From Antedon mediterranea (lineage: Eukaryota > Echinodermata > Crinoidea > Comatulida > Antedonidae), in assembly GCF_964355755.1 (NCBI RefSeq), contig NC_092680.1, forward strand, positions 21,863,001-21,927,000: a DNA stretch of 64,000 nucleotides. The letters are read 5' to 3'. Positions 47,354 through 60,292 of this stretch are shown piece by piece. The notes beneath the pieces were generated by a model, which was not told where the DNA came from, searched no databases, and saw nothing but the letters and a program-made list of their open reading frames with translations. The stretch's first letter is position 1, and each line of letters begins with the position of its first letter. A program made the translations under genes and the position numbers.

Positions 47354-47537
47354 GTAAGTCCAACTCTTGGTAGGCCATACTTAGATGCATGTAAGTCCAA
47401 CTCTTGGTAGGCCATACTTAGATGCATGTAAGTCCAACTCTTGGTAGGCCATACTTAGATGCATGTAAGTCCAACTCTTGGTAGGCCATACTTAGATGCA
47501 TGTAAGTCCAACTCTTGGTAGGCCATACTTAGATGCA
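47354..47537. repeat. 37-bp minisatellite, five copies
   Basis: Unit GTAAGTCCAACTCTTGGTAG then GCCATACTTAGATGCAT, practically identical between copies. Followed by several 'aataggggtgtccc' copies at 47625-47710. Confidence 0.95.
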
Positions 47538-47739
47538 TTTTAAGTTTGATATACAATAGATCCCCTTTGGGTTGGCCATAGTTTCAGAATGAATACGTCT
47601 TCTGCAGTAGTTTCTTTCATGGGAAATTGTCCCCTTAATAGGGGTGTCCCAAATTAGGGGTGTCCCCATTAATAGGGGTGTCCCCAAAATAAAGGTGTCC
47701 TAAAGGAGGGGCGTTCTACTAATTTAAGTATTATGATAC

Positions 47740-48537
47740 TATATTCAGTTATTTTGATGTTTTATCTCCCAATACTAAGTTCAGTTATTTTGATCTTTTG
47801 TCTCCCATACTATATTCAGTTATTTTGATGTTTTATCTCCCAATACTAAGTTCAGTGATTTTGATCTTTTGTCTCCCAATACTATATTCAGTTATTTTGA
47901 TCTTTTGTCTCCCAATACTATATTCAGTTATTTTGATGTTTTATCTCCCAATACTAAGTTCAGTGATTTTGATCTTTTGTCTCCCAATACTATATTCAGT
48001 TATTTTGATGTTTTATCTCCCAATACTATATTCAGTTATTTTGATCTTTTGTCTCCCAATACTATATTCAGTTATTTTGATGTTTTATCTCCCAATACTA
48101 TATTCAGTTATTTTGATCTTTTGTCTCCCAATACTGTATTCAGTTATTATGATCTTTTGTCTCCCAATACTGTATTCAGTTATTTTGATCTTTTGTCTCC
48201 CAATACTATATTCAGTTATTTTGATCTTTTGTCTCCCAATACTATATTCAGTTATTTTGATGTTTTATCTCCCAACACTGTATTCAGTTATTTTGATCTT
48301 TTGTCTCCCAATACTGTATTCAGTTATTTTGATCTTTTGTCTCCCAATACTATATTCAGTTATTTTGATGTTTTATCTCCCAATACTATATTCAGTTATT
48401 TTGATCTTTTGTCTCCCAATACTATATTCAGTTATTTTGATGTTTTATCTCCCAATACTGTATTCAGTTATTTTGATCTTTTGTCTCCCAATACTGTATT
48501 CAGTTATTTTGATCTTTTGTCTCCCAATACTGTATTC
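47740..48537. repeat. 36-bp minisatellite, about 22 copies
   Basis: Units alternate between TATATTCAGTTATTTTGATC and TTTTGTCTCCCAATAC, with variant GATGTTTTATCTCCC. Because 36 is divisible by three, two frames stay open for about 250 codons (for example repeated SPNTIFSYFDLL). This is repeat translation, not a supported gene. Confidence 0.97.
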
Positions 48538-51276
48538 AAAATTAATACCAAAACTAAACGTGTTCTATGCACTACTTTACTGTATTTAATTTTAGATTTA
48601 ATGGAAATCTGACTCATCTGTGTTTCATATATTGTACTACATAATATGCATTGCCCTTATATACTCTGGATTTAGTTTTTTTCTCATCTTCTACTACCTC
48701 TTAGAGCTGTGCAATTTTTAATACCTAGGTATTTTCAAACTACTTAATCGATAGATTATAGTAGTCTATGTTGTAAATATTATTTTGATATGCAACTGCT
48801 TGCTGTGGTTTTAACTTGATTACTGTTACCTCATTATAACCTGCTCTTCCTCTTCATATTAAATACATTTACTTTTACATTTATTTGATAGTAAATGGTA
48901 TTATACATCCGCCTTTTTCAAGTTAAAAAATAAATGAAACAATACATATAAACTAGGTTTAATGATTTTAATTGGTATAAAACAGATTCCGCACAGTATT
49001 TAATCAAATAATGTTAACAAAATTTTCTGCTGATTTCAATATGTTCAAGACGTAAAGATTATATTCTGTAAAACTCTTCAATCTGCTCCAATTGTGTAGG
49101 TTATGAATACACTAATATATGTGCTATTACAAATAATCAACAAGTTGATATATAGTATGGTACCTCAGTCATTTAGCCCTTGCATGGGCCATTTTACTAT
49201 TTTATGTCATTAATAAAATAGAATCTGACTATTCTCATATTTAACATATTTTAATTGAAACATATAATTCCCATTCAAGATAATTAGATATTTTGAAGAA
49301 AACTTCTAATTTATTTGAAATGGTATTTTTAATATTTGCAATTTAATAACACTTTATTTTGGTAAAACTAATAATTCAGCTTTTCAGTGGAATATGTAAA
49401 TGGTGTTAAATTTAAGAAGCAGTGTGATAAATAAAAGTGTTTAAAAGTGTAATTGTATTTAAAACAATCAGTAATGAATATATTGAATTAATATTAATCT
49501 CTGTGTTATATCACCTAACTTTATTAAATGATAATGCTATATGTCTTTATATTAAACACTAGGATAAATATATCCAAGCATAATAATTGGTGTAATGTTG
49601 AATAAACAAACTGTCAGATTTTAAAATTATTATATATGATTAAAAACTAAACCAATGCTGTACATCATAGAATGTCATTAAACATTATACGGTATTTCTG
49701 AGTATTTACAATATTATTCGTTGCAATTGAACATAGTGGTACAACCAAATATGTAACCCTCCCTCCTCCGCCGCCGGCACCTCCATTATCATTATAAAAC
49801 TGGTTATTAATGAGATTAAGATAATGATGTTAAGACAAGTTAATGATATTACTGTGAAATGAAGATGGTATCATGTGGCTTATCATAATCATTACATTTT
49901 GATTGATTTCCACATTCATGTTATCAAATGTTTATATCAAATGTTACCACCAATTCTTTAGCTTTTTACAATGTTTACAATTACTCTTTGGCTGTTATAC
50001 TGTCTCTTACAACTGTGGATTTAATGTTTAATTAAATTTTTTTAAATTTCTTATTTGCATGTGTATTTACATTTCTATTGTTTTACAATAATATGTATTG
50101 TTATGTTATCATTTATATTTACTAGATACATAGACCTATTGTTATGTTATCATTTGTATTTACTAGAGACATAGACCTATTGTTAATATAGTGTGTGTTT
50201 TATTATTGGTATTATTATATATTCTGTTTAATTACATGACCTCGGCATTGACCTCCGCATATTACAGTGTTTGTTTTGGGTACCCGCTGTAATACAAATT
50301 GTCATATTAATTTTGATATTCACTCTTTTCAAAATATTGAAATTAAGTTGTGTCAAATGATGTATCATGCTTACTACTGGTGGTAACCAGTTAAATTAAA
50401 GTATTTTATTTGACGTTTATTTCTTTTCTCTTAAAATTTAATCTAGCATGCTTTGGATTTACAGACTTTTATTTCTGTATCACAGAACCGTAGCTGGTAT
50501 CACAAATCTGCAGTTGAATTTAAAAAATTGTATTAAGCCACTTCTCATCAAATGTAGTATTAAGCCAGTTCTCATCAAATGTAGTATTAAGAACACTGTT
50601 TCCGGGTGACACACCTTGTGTTCTGCTGGTATACCCTTAATTAATACTACCGTTTCAGATAGAATAACTTTAATGTTTTTATAGTTTGTTTTTTAATTTT
50701 GTTTTTATATTGTATCAGTATTAACAGCTCTATAGTAGTATCTGTGTATTTAGACTATATCATATATTATATATATTTATGAATTTTAAGAATAGCAGGA
50801 AGTATAGTGGTATATCCTTATGTACAGATATATAATAGTATTGTAAATTGAATTATTTTTCTTTAGGTTATATATTAATAATGTACATAATGTACATGAA
50901 ACATAATATTCAATAATTATAGGCATTTCATATTTATAAGTAGTATAAAATACCAGACTGATTGTAATATATCCATTTTTATACATTTTGCCAATATTAT
51001 AAAACAAACTGTAAATCTAGTATTTAATATTTTTTGCATAATTAATTAGCATGAGGTAGTTAGCATGAGATAACAAGATTGAAGTAAAGTATTCATATTT
51101 ACAGATTGTTAGATTTTTTACAATCATTAAAAAAGACCCAGTGTTTAATTTCACACAAATTACACTGTATTGATGCTGATTAGTGGGGATAATTCTTTAT
51201 TAACACTATAGTTGTTTTTACTTGCTTCCAGAAGACAGTAAGCCAAATACTGATAGATAAAAATGCTAATACCTTG
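48538..51276. other. AT-rich intergenic sequence
   Basis: No gene recognised over about 2.7 kb. A 39-bp duplication containing 'catagacctattgtta' lies at 50100-50185. Confidence 0.35.
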
Positions 51277-51546
51277 TGTGTGAACAGGGAACATTGACAT
51301 CATTCTGTGTTCAATTGTGTGTGAACAGGGAACATTGACATCATTCTGTGTTCTTGTGTGTGAACAGGGAGCATTGACATCATTCTGTGTTCTTTTGTGT
51401 GAACAGAGAACATTGTCATCATTTTGTGTTCTTGTGTGTGAACAGGGAACATTATCATCATTCTGTGTTCTTGTGTGTGAACAGGGAACATTGACATCAT
51501 TCTTTGTTCTTGTGTGTGAACAGGGAACATTGGCATCATTCTGTGT
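51277..51546. repeat. 38/39-bp minisatellite, seven copies
   Basis: Unit TGTGTGAACAGGGAACATTG then ACATCATTCTGTGTTCT. Open frames of about 80 codons across it on both strands are repeat artefacts. Confidence 0.95.
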
Positions 51547-52430
51547 TTCTTGTATGTTTAACTAGTTTACATAAATGTGGTAATCGTTTAATGCATGTAC
51601 AAATGCTTGGATTTAAATTCAGACGTTACTACGTTTAAAGCTCACCTATATGTAAATTGATAAATCAACTCCCTGCAAGTTTCAATAAATTTGGAAAATA
51701 TTGTGTAATAATATAGGCACTATCCCTTTGCTGCCAATTACAAGATGATATATGTACATATGCTATTAACTGGTGTTAGAACATGTTCTTAACTTTTGTA
51801 CCATGCATGGAGGAATTCCTCTATGATTTTACTGGGGGTCTCAGCACATGTGTAAATTAATTCATAAGTAGATACTCAAGTCTACCTATTGCCAATTTAT
51901 TATACATTTTGGTTCCAAGCTATCCCATTACTATTTGTATGCAAACTTCTTCCTGTGGATAAATGACCATAATTATTGTCACTCTCTGTACAATTTTAGC
52001 TATTCTATGAACTTGTCACTGCTGCTTGGCTGTAGCACTCTCTCTACCATTTTAGCTATTCTATGAACTTGTCACTGCCGCTTGGCTGTAGCATCCCTGT
52101 CAATATCCAAGAACTATCTTCCAGTGAAAAGTAATGACAGTGTTGCGTTAATCTTGTTATCTCCATATATATATTTTTTTGCTGCATATGCAATAATGCC
52201 AAGGAATAATAAACACTTCTCCAAAATATACAAGTTGTTTCTGAGTTTTTGTTTGAAAATTATAAACCAAATCCAAATTGCCCAATTAAGTAGGTAATCA
52301 GTTATCAGCAATTTTCTGGATCGTCTTTCTAAACATTTGCTGTGATTCGCTCCGCATTGCAGCAGTTTGTGAGATAATCTCAGATGCGCGCATATATATA
52401 CTAAGTCGATGAAAGGGCCTGAGAACAGTA
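51547..52430. other. Intergenic sequence
   Basis: No gene recognised. A ~60-bp tandem duplication built on 'attttagctattctatgaac' and 'cttggctgtagca' spans 51985-52095. Confidence 0.35.
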
Positions 52431-52686
<256 letters not shown>

Positions 52687-52726
52687 GATCAAATAAGTTA
52701 AAACTGCCTCAATATAGATTTATTTT

Positions 52727-52763
52727 AACGACATGTTTCGGGCATAGCCCATCATCAGGTGAA
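52727..52763 (-). ncRNA. Hammerhead ribozyme motif at the 3' end of Penelope-like copy 2
   Basis: Same fold as in copy 1, but stem II is fully Watson-Crick here (GGGC-TAT-GCCC) where copy 1 has GTCC. Core CTGATGA at 52758-52752 and GAAA at 52739-52736 on the minus strand, minimal stem III, cleavage after TC, stem I of GTTAAAA with TTTTCAC. Confidence 0.6.
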
Positions 52764-52985
52764 AAGAATTGTAACAAAGGATAACATATATAAGTCACAA
52801 AATTACATAATAAAACAAATCAGCCAATCAAAGATGTTAACAAACAAAAGGCATAGTTATAAAGGCACGCCTCCAAAAGCTATGGTGTACAAAGCAGGAA
52901 TGGTTGCTTATAAAGCAGGAAATTTAAAACAAAGACAAAAGCTCAAGTGTAAATAATTGTTAATATGTGAATGTCTCTGGCAAAA

Positions 52986-55724
52986 TTAATGTTTAAAGGA
53001 TCTAAATTGTACAGTTATGCCGGTAGGGGCAAGAGTGCCAAGCTTTACAATTATTCTTTCTTCTATAATTCTACGAGATGTCTCAGAACCATTACATACT
53101 TTAACACCAGAAATAGTAATATCTGAAAGGGAATGCTCATTATTACAAAAATGGGTGGCTACAGGTAATCCGGGAGTCTTTAGTTTAATAGACCTTAAAT
53201 GTTCTACAAACCTATCACCTAACCTGCGTTTAGTTTCACCAATATAAAGCATATTACATTTACGGGTACATTTAGTACACGAAATACAATAAACTAGATT
53301 TCTAGTGGTGCACGTAATACGATCTGTGATAACATAATTACCAGAAGGTCCTACTATTTGGTTTGAACATGAAACGTAATTACATGTCGAACATCTATTT
53401 CTATTACATTTGAATGTTCCAGTTGATTCATTACCTTTGTTTTGTAATTTAGATTTAACTAAAGTGTCTTTAATGCTTTGATCACGTCTGTAAGCTATCA
53501 TGGGTGGTTCTTGAAAAATATCTTTTGTAGCGGATTTATTTATCTTCAGTCAAAATTGAAAAGTTATCGCGGACAATGTTAATAACCTTCTTATTCATAG
53601 GATGATACGTGAGGACTAGAGGTATGCGGTCACAAGCATTTGTATTATGTGTAGGTTGTAATGTGTCCTCGTGCGTTAACTGGCAAACTTTTCTTAGAGA
53701 TTTCACAGTAATGTCAGATGGATATTCGCGTGCATTGAAAAAATCGATCATCTCAGATGCTTTGATGTTAAAGTCATCATCATCGCTACATAAACGTCGA
53801 AGTCTAACAAGTTGCGAATACGGTATAGCATTCTTACAAGCTGGAGGATGCGAAGAGTTGTAATTTAGATAAGTGTGCGCGTCAGTATCTTTGTAGTGGA
53901 CGGATGTAGAAAGACCAGGTTTATCAATAGATAAACTAATATCAAGGAAAGGCACACACTTGTCAGAAATTTCATGAGTAAACTTTATAGCAGGATGAAA
54001 ATTGTTCACAAAGTTAATGAACTCATTAAGTTCATCTAAAGTTCCCGACATAACACCAACACAATCATCAATATACCGTTTGAATAAATCTGGTTTCTTT
54101 CCCTTATAATCTCGTAACACATTCTGTTCAAAATACCCCATAAAGAGGCAAGCAAAGTTAGGTCCCATTTTTGTACCCATGCTTATCCCAGAAACTTGCC
54201 GAAAAAACTTCCCATTGAAGTTGAAGGCTGTAGTATTAAGTACAAGTTCAGCGAGACGTAGTATTGTCGATGCGGGATATTTAATTGAATTATCTAGTTC
54301 AATAAAATGTCTCATTGCGCTAAGTCCATCTTGAATAGGAATTGATGTGTATAAGGCCGTAACATCCATTGTAAAAAGATAAGCACTCGCAGATGAAAAT
54401 GTATAATCTTTAAACAAAACTACAGCTTCTTTGCTATCCTTGATGTAGGTTGGCAGATTTTGTACAATTGGCTTCAAGATTCCATCCAAGAACTCGCTAA
54501 TAACAACTGTAGGCGCGTTACAAGCGGAAACAATAGGTCTACCAGGACTGTTAGTCTTGTGTATTTTAGGTAACATGTAAAAGCTAGGACAAGTGGCGTC
54601 AGAATTAATCAATATATGGGCTGTAGAAGGAGCTCTTTCTTCTTAATCATACTATTTACAGTCTTCTTAACAATACCAATATCAGAATCAGTAGGGTCGG
54701 CATCAAGTGGCTGATATACGTCAAGATTAGAAAGTTGTCTTTCTCCCTCTGTAATATATAGGTCCCTTCTCCAAACCACAGTAGCACCACCTTTATCTGC
54801 TCGTTTAATAACGTAGTCATGATTACCTTTAAGTGATCTAATGGCAGCTTGCTCTCCTTTTGACAAATTACAAATATTCTTTGGTTGTTTTAACTTAAGC
54901 TTGTTAATCTCTCGTTTGCAAGTATTGACATACAGATCAAGTTCAGCGAACATACCTTGTGGCAGTGTCCAGCTAGATGGCTTCTTATTCAGCAACTGTA
55001 ATTCATCTTTTGTTGTTACATTTGTCTGATTCTTGCCGTGAAAGTTTGCTTTGAGTCGTAAACGTCTGTAATATTGATCCATGTCTTGTTTAAGCTGGAA
55101 ATCATCAATCTCTTTCCTAATAGGAATAAAAGATAGACCCTTAGAAAGAACAGAGCGTTCTTCATCTTTAAGAGGCAAATCGTCAGGTATAGTCACAACT
55201 AGTTTAGACGTATCAGGGTGTGCTCTCGTTGGTCCTACCTCACCAATGGAATACTCTCTACAAACACGATTAGCTTTAAGTAATTTAGCTTCTGTCAATG
55301 ACTTGTAATACCATTTGTTTAATCCATGGACGATACTTCGTATTTTGTCAAATTCGTAGTTGGTACAAGCTGCTCGTAGGTTGGTCTTATGATGTACCAT
55401 TTGTTCATCATGATACGCAACTTTCTTTAAGTTCATCTGAATGCTCATACGCATAAACCGTCTGGAAACAGCATTGATACTATCAGATATGAACTTCTTA
55501 TCAAAATAAGCAAAGGACGGTGACCAGGTAGATCTAAATGACTTGGGTATGACGTTCCATCTTAGACAAGTGGACAGAAAATAAACATTACTAGAACATC
55601 TTGCCTTACTGAACGTTGAGGTTCCAAAGCAAAAACCAAATGTCTTCACACATGGAGAATACAGGCTTAAGTCGTTGTTGAGAATCCGACGCGCTTGTTG
55701 TAAAACTTGCTTGGAATTGGCCAT
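52986..55724 (-). pseudogene. Penelope-type reverse transcriptase with GIY-YIG endonuclease (two frameshifts)
   Basis: Three consecutive frames make up about 900 residues. 55724-54609 (371 codons, start MANSKQVLQQ) covers the N-terminal domain with the conserved RADKGGATVV. 54612-53536 (358 codons) covers the RT core: ATCPSFYMLPKIHK, GRPIVSACNAP, TMDVTALYTSIP, GTKMGPNFACLFM and the catalytic RYIDDCVGV with its two aspartates. 53501-52986 (171 codons) covers the zinc motif and GIY-YIG nuclease (CNMLYIGETKRRLGDRFVEH). The first break is a single missing base near 54632 relative to copy 1; the second is a 4-nt tandem insertion near 53540. Otherwise the catalytic residues are intact, so decay is very recent. 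The product would reverse-transcribe and insert the element. Confidence 0.92.
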
Positions 55725-55725
55725 A

Positions 55726-55916
55726 CTTGTTATAAAACAAACAGGTATAGCTATATATATATATATATAGCCTATATAGACTAATTTTCACTTCACTCAA
55801 TCAATAACAATAAAACAGATGGTATTAAAAAAATTAAAGAAAGTGCGAATTTCAAATAATACATTTCATAAATATATATATATATATATAGCCTATATAG
55901 ACTAATTTTCACTTCC
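55726..55916. repeat. Duplicated flank right of Penelope-like copy 2
   Basis: 'gcctatatagactaatttt' preceded by (TA)n occurs at 55756-55795 and again at 55870-55916. Together with the flank at 52479 this shows a ~115-bp tandem duplication whose first (TA)n was hit by the element. Confidence 0.7.
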
Positions 55917-58049
55917 TTTTTCCTTTTTTTCAAATAAACCATATAAACAGCAACATGTAGAAAGAAAGATGGCAAAGCCTGTGATGTGGAAGCCCACACA
56001 AAGAAGTAATAAATAAGTTAGACACTACACAAACAGTGACACACAGGTACAGAAACAAACTTACAGGACACGAATCACAACACAAACAGACATCTCATAC
56101 AGAACATGCACAAGCACACACATACACGAACACACATCACCAGGGGGAAACATTAATATTTAGAAATGAGGAAAGATTTGAATGTTTTATTAAATAAAAA
56201 TTTAGTAGCCAAATGTTTAATTTGTAAAGGAATTTTATTCCAATTTATGGGACCAGTATATCTGATTAAATGACATAAGATTGTGAATCATATGAATTGC
56301 AGTGATAATTATGTTTGTAGATGGAACTATTAATATAATAAAGTTCCTGTACAAGTTAATTATTTGCAACACCTTTAGACATTATGATTTGTACATTTTA
56401 CTTTTATTATACAAAGTTCTCTATTCTTTTTTTTTTCATATCTGGACCTGGCAAACGTATATTTATTTTAAAAGTATACAGTCAACAGTGATTACTCACT
56501 GTTAGTTTTTTTTTTAAAGATATTTAATTCTCAAAATTAATTTCATTATGCCAAGTGAAGCATCAGGCTGCATGCTGCATGATGAGAGTACATCATATCA
56601 TCGTATGGTGGCGTGCTTTTGTTTTGATGATATGATGAAAAGTCCAAAAAAGATAATGTCGTCGTTTTTTTATTTTTACACAGTTGGAATTTCCGTAAGA
56701 TTGCATTATCGATTTTTGTATTGTTTTGTGGTGTGTGTCAATCAAATTATGATGATGACATGAAAATGTATAGATAGATCTAGGTATTTTAGATACTACC
56801 TAGGACCTGCTTGATTAATCAATTTGCTAGAGTCTAGGCTGGGCTTGTTGTACAAGAGAGCAGTAGCAGCAAAAGAAAGGACGTTCCATTGTTCTTCTTT
56901 TGTGCCCACACAGTATTCTGCGGATAACGCAACAAAACATAGGGCCTAGAGTAGTAGGGATGGTATTCGTAGGGATAGTCCCATGTAATAGACAGTGTCA
57001 GAAGTTCAACTGACAATAATTTTTTTTTACTAATGTAGGCGCGGCCTAATAAATAATAGAACAATAAATACTGTTACAGTACTGTTTTCATTTTCTGATA
57101 TTGATAAATCAATAAATGTTTTCATACTCTAGAAAAGAAAGAGTCTCAATCAGTCAATGACAATGACAATGTTAAATAGGCCTAGTTAGGCCTAGTTGTA
57201 ATTTTGCTGGTCTAAAAATAGGAATTGTTTCTTGTTCTCAAAAAAATTTATTTAGGCAGACATTTCAGATAGAGAGACAGATATTTCAGGTTTGTTCATT
57301 TTACTTCTTAAAAAATGCTTTTTATGCATCTGTCATCTTTTTGTTCGTTTATATTGTCTATTATTGATAGTATGATTGATTGTATTATGACAGTAATTAA
57401 ACTTTTATACAAATATTATATTACATGTAAATATATTCTTTCTACCTAGTTTAGAATTTTTTTTCTTATTAAATATTTTTAGATAAAATATGTTTTATTT
57501 GTAAGTGTATCCTAATAGTACACTTTTTTTATTTGTGCGAAATGAAGAATAAATGAAATGAAATTTATTTGCAATGGATAAATATTTATTTTTTTAAATC
57601 AATACCGTTTTGATAATAAATAAGACACCAGGATAAAGAATTGTTTTTATTATTTCAAATTTTGCAATTAAGAAATTCTGATTTTATTTTTAGATAAATT
57701 GTGAACTTTAGATTAGGTAATTTAATTTATTATTGTATGAAAAATTATTTACAGAAATTTTACTTTTGGAGACAATTTTGAAAATATTGGAATTTCCACT
57801 TTAAGGTTGAATTACTATCTACAGTAAGTATTTGAGCATATTTATAACAATGATGTAACTAACAACGTATTCTGGAATCATTATCAACGAACAATACCAT
57901 ACTACAGTACTTTACTACTACAAATGTGTAAATCTTTCAATTTATAGGAAACTTATAATGATAATGTATAGTATATTATACATACACAAGTCAAGTGAAC
58001 TTTGACATCTTGTGAAAATTATGTGTTGTTGAACAATCAAAGGACCAAG
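55917..58049. other. Upstream region of RB1CC1
   Basis: AT-rich, with no other gene recognised. A plausible 3' acceptor for the exon with the RB1CC1 start codon is CTTTCAATTTATAG at 57947. A non-coding first exon and promoter probably lie upstream, but I cannot place them. Confidence 0.35.
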
Positions 58050-59660
58050 ATGTTGCATATATTCGTTGTGAATACTGGTACGATGGTTACCATGGACATG
58101 AGCCACACAATGCGCAGGTAAGTATCTTTTAAACTATTCAGCGAACTTATTTATTTCTTTAAACAGATTCTGCACTCACTCCATACAATAGAAACAGATT
58201 CTGCACTTATTCCATACAATAGAAACAGATTCTGTACTCACTCCATACAATACAAACAGATTCTGCACTCACTCCATACAATACAAACAGATTCTGCACT
58301 CACTCCATACAATAGAAACAGATTCTACACTCATTCCATACAATACAAACAGATTCTGCACTCACTCCATACAATAGAAACAGATTCTGCACTCACTCCA
58401 TATAATACAAACAGATTCTGCACTCACTCCATACAATACAAACAGATTCTGCACTCACTCCATACAATAGAAACAGATTCTACACTCACTCCATACAATA
58501 CAAACAAATTCTGCACTCACTCCATACAATAGAAACAGATTCTACACTCATTCCATACAATAGAAACATATTCTGCACTCACTCCATACAATAAAAACAG
58601 ATTCTGCACTCACTCCATACAATAGAAACAGATTCTGCACTCACTCCATACAATAGAAAAAGATTCTGCACTCATTCCATACAATACAAATAGATTCTGC
58701 ACTCCATACAATAGAAACAGATTCTGCACTCACTCCATACAATAGAAACAGATTCTGCACTCACTCCATACAATAGAAACAGATTCTGGACTCACTCTAT
58801 ACAATAGAAACAGATTCTGCACTCACTCCATACAATAGAAACAGATTCTGCACTCACTCCATACAATAGAAACAGATTCTGCACTCACTCCATACAATAG
58901 AAACAGATTCTGCACTCACTCCATACAATAGAAACATATTCTGCACTCACTCCATACAATAGAAACAGATTCTGCACTCACTCTATACAATAGAAACAGA
59001 TTCTACACTCACTCCATACAATAGAAACAGATTCTGCACTCACTCCATACAATAGAAACAGATTCTGCACTCACTCCATACAATAGAAACAGATTCTGCA
59101 CTCACTCTATACAATAGAAACAGATTCTGCACTCACTCCATACAATAGAAACAGATTCTGCACTCACTCCATACAATAGAAACAGATTCTGCACTCACTC
59201 CATACAATAGAAACAGATTCTGCACTCACTCCATACAATAGAAACAGATTCTGCACTCACTCCATACAATAGAAACAGATTCTGCACTCACTCTATACAA
59301 TAGAAACAGTTAAAATAAAACAAGGAAACAATTGTTTACAATTCTCAATCAATGATCAAACAAATTCAGTAGTAGTGTGCATCTTTTAATAACATCATTT
59401 TCATAGACAATTTCTTGCTTTTATTGATATCTATCATGGTGGTAGTTCTTTGTTGTGAGATTTATATTAAAATGATTAAAGTGAGTAGAGGCAAAAACTA
59501 AATCTTGTTGTTCGTTGGTTTTCTTTCTCTTAGTGTGCTCGATCTACAACATGCTATTCATAAAGAGTATGGCATTGCAGTTGATAAACAAGTTCTTCTT
59601 GTGAGTGGAGGTCAGAGTTTAGATGTACAGCAGAGAGTTTGTACGTTCAATGCTGGCACT
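58050..59660 (+). CDS. RB1CC1: RB1CC1 (FIP200), first two coding exons; gene continues beyond window
   Basis: Exon 58050-58117 (ATG to donor GCGCAG|GTAAGT, phase 2) joins exon 59534-59660 (acceptor TTTCTCTTAG, donor GCACT|GTAAGT) to give 65 codons: MLHIFVVNTGTMVTMDM..., then LQHAIHKEYGIAVDKQVLL, VSGGQSLDV and RVCTFNAGT. This matches the N-terminal ubiquitin-like part of human RB1CC1 (MKLYVFLVNTGTTLTFD..., QHQVLVVNGGE, RRVCTYSAGT) including exon-end position. RB1CC1/FIP200 is the scaffold of the ULK1/ATG13/ATG101 complex that starts autophagosome formation. The remaining ~1,500 residues, coiled coil and C-terminal Claw are not in the window. The intron between the two exons is mostly a 31-bp minisatellite. 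Confidence 0.88.
58161..59309. repeat. 31-bp minisatellite, about 37 copies, RB1CC1 intron
   Basis: Unit AAACAGATTCTGCACTCACT then CCATACAATAG, with single-base variants (ATAC/ATAG, TCT/CCA). It fills most of the 1.4-kb intron. Confidence 0.97.
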
Positions 59661-60292
59661 GTAAGTTCACTTCAAAGTCATTGAAATGATTATAACTTTA
59701 TGCAACTTCTGACGAAAACAGGTTTTACCTGTACCCATGCAAACTTGTACCCAAATGTTTGCTTACTCGTACACATCAAGGGCGGGCTGATAGTGATACC
59801 CAAGTTCAATAATGCTGAACAATAACTAAATAAACTACTTTGTTAAAAAGTATATAATATGTACAGACTCTTATGAAAAAAAAAACAAAGCTATCTAGCT
59901 TTATACTGTGGTTTTGTACAGAATGTTCACGTATGACAAGTTCAATTAATTTGTGCTTTATTTACAATACATCTGTCCTATTACAATAGCATAACATATT
60001 GTACGGTCTGTACCTGCCAGACACTGATCCATCTTAGTACACTATCACACTTTTTCCTCTCCTTCAAGAATTTATGGCAGCAATTCCACAATAATATTAA
60101 TACAATAATGAGAACAAAAATTATATTATTACGTATAGCTACTAAATAGTTAACATGATGCGTTAGTCAGAGTATTACTCTCAGTGTTAAATCTCAGGGT
60201 TAACATCATATATTGGTGCGTTGAGTTTACAGAACCTGATAACCTTATATACAATATACAGTACTGTACAGTACAATTTATTATTGTGCAAT
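59661..60292. other. RB1CC1 intron and 3' flank of the Ig receptor gene
   Basis: No RB1CC1 exon recognised. It begins with the donor of exon 2 and ends at the stop codon of the minus-strand Ig gene, so includes that gene's 3' UTR. Confidence 0.35.

Larger units (their letters stand above)
52687..55725 (-). mobile_element. Penelope-like retroelement, copy 2 (nearly full length)
   Basis: About 3.0 kb on the minus strand, inserted in a (TA)n array: TA repeats lie close to both sides. It codes a Penelope-type reverse transcriptase with N-terminal domain, RT core and a C-terminal GIY-YIG endonuclease preceded by a Cys-rich zinc-binding motif (FKCNRNRCSTCNYVSC). The set of domains and motifs places it with GIY-YIG-bearing Penelope-like elements of the Neptune/Poseidon type; the clade is not resolved. 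A hammerhead ribozyme motif lies in the 3' terminal region. Two small indels break the frame, so this copy is probably not autonomous. Confidence 0.92.

Noticed and set aside
47798-48612. Two overlapping open frames of about 250 codons (SPNTIFSYFDLL repeats and ILYSVILIFCLP repeats)
   Set aside because: They are the translation of a 36-bp minisatellite whose period is a multiple of three; no start context, domain or codon conservation supports a protein.
51300-51565. About 80-codon frames on both strands (HTQEHRMM and CVLVCEQGTL repeats)
   Set aside because: Minisatellite translation.
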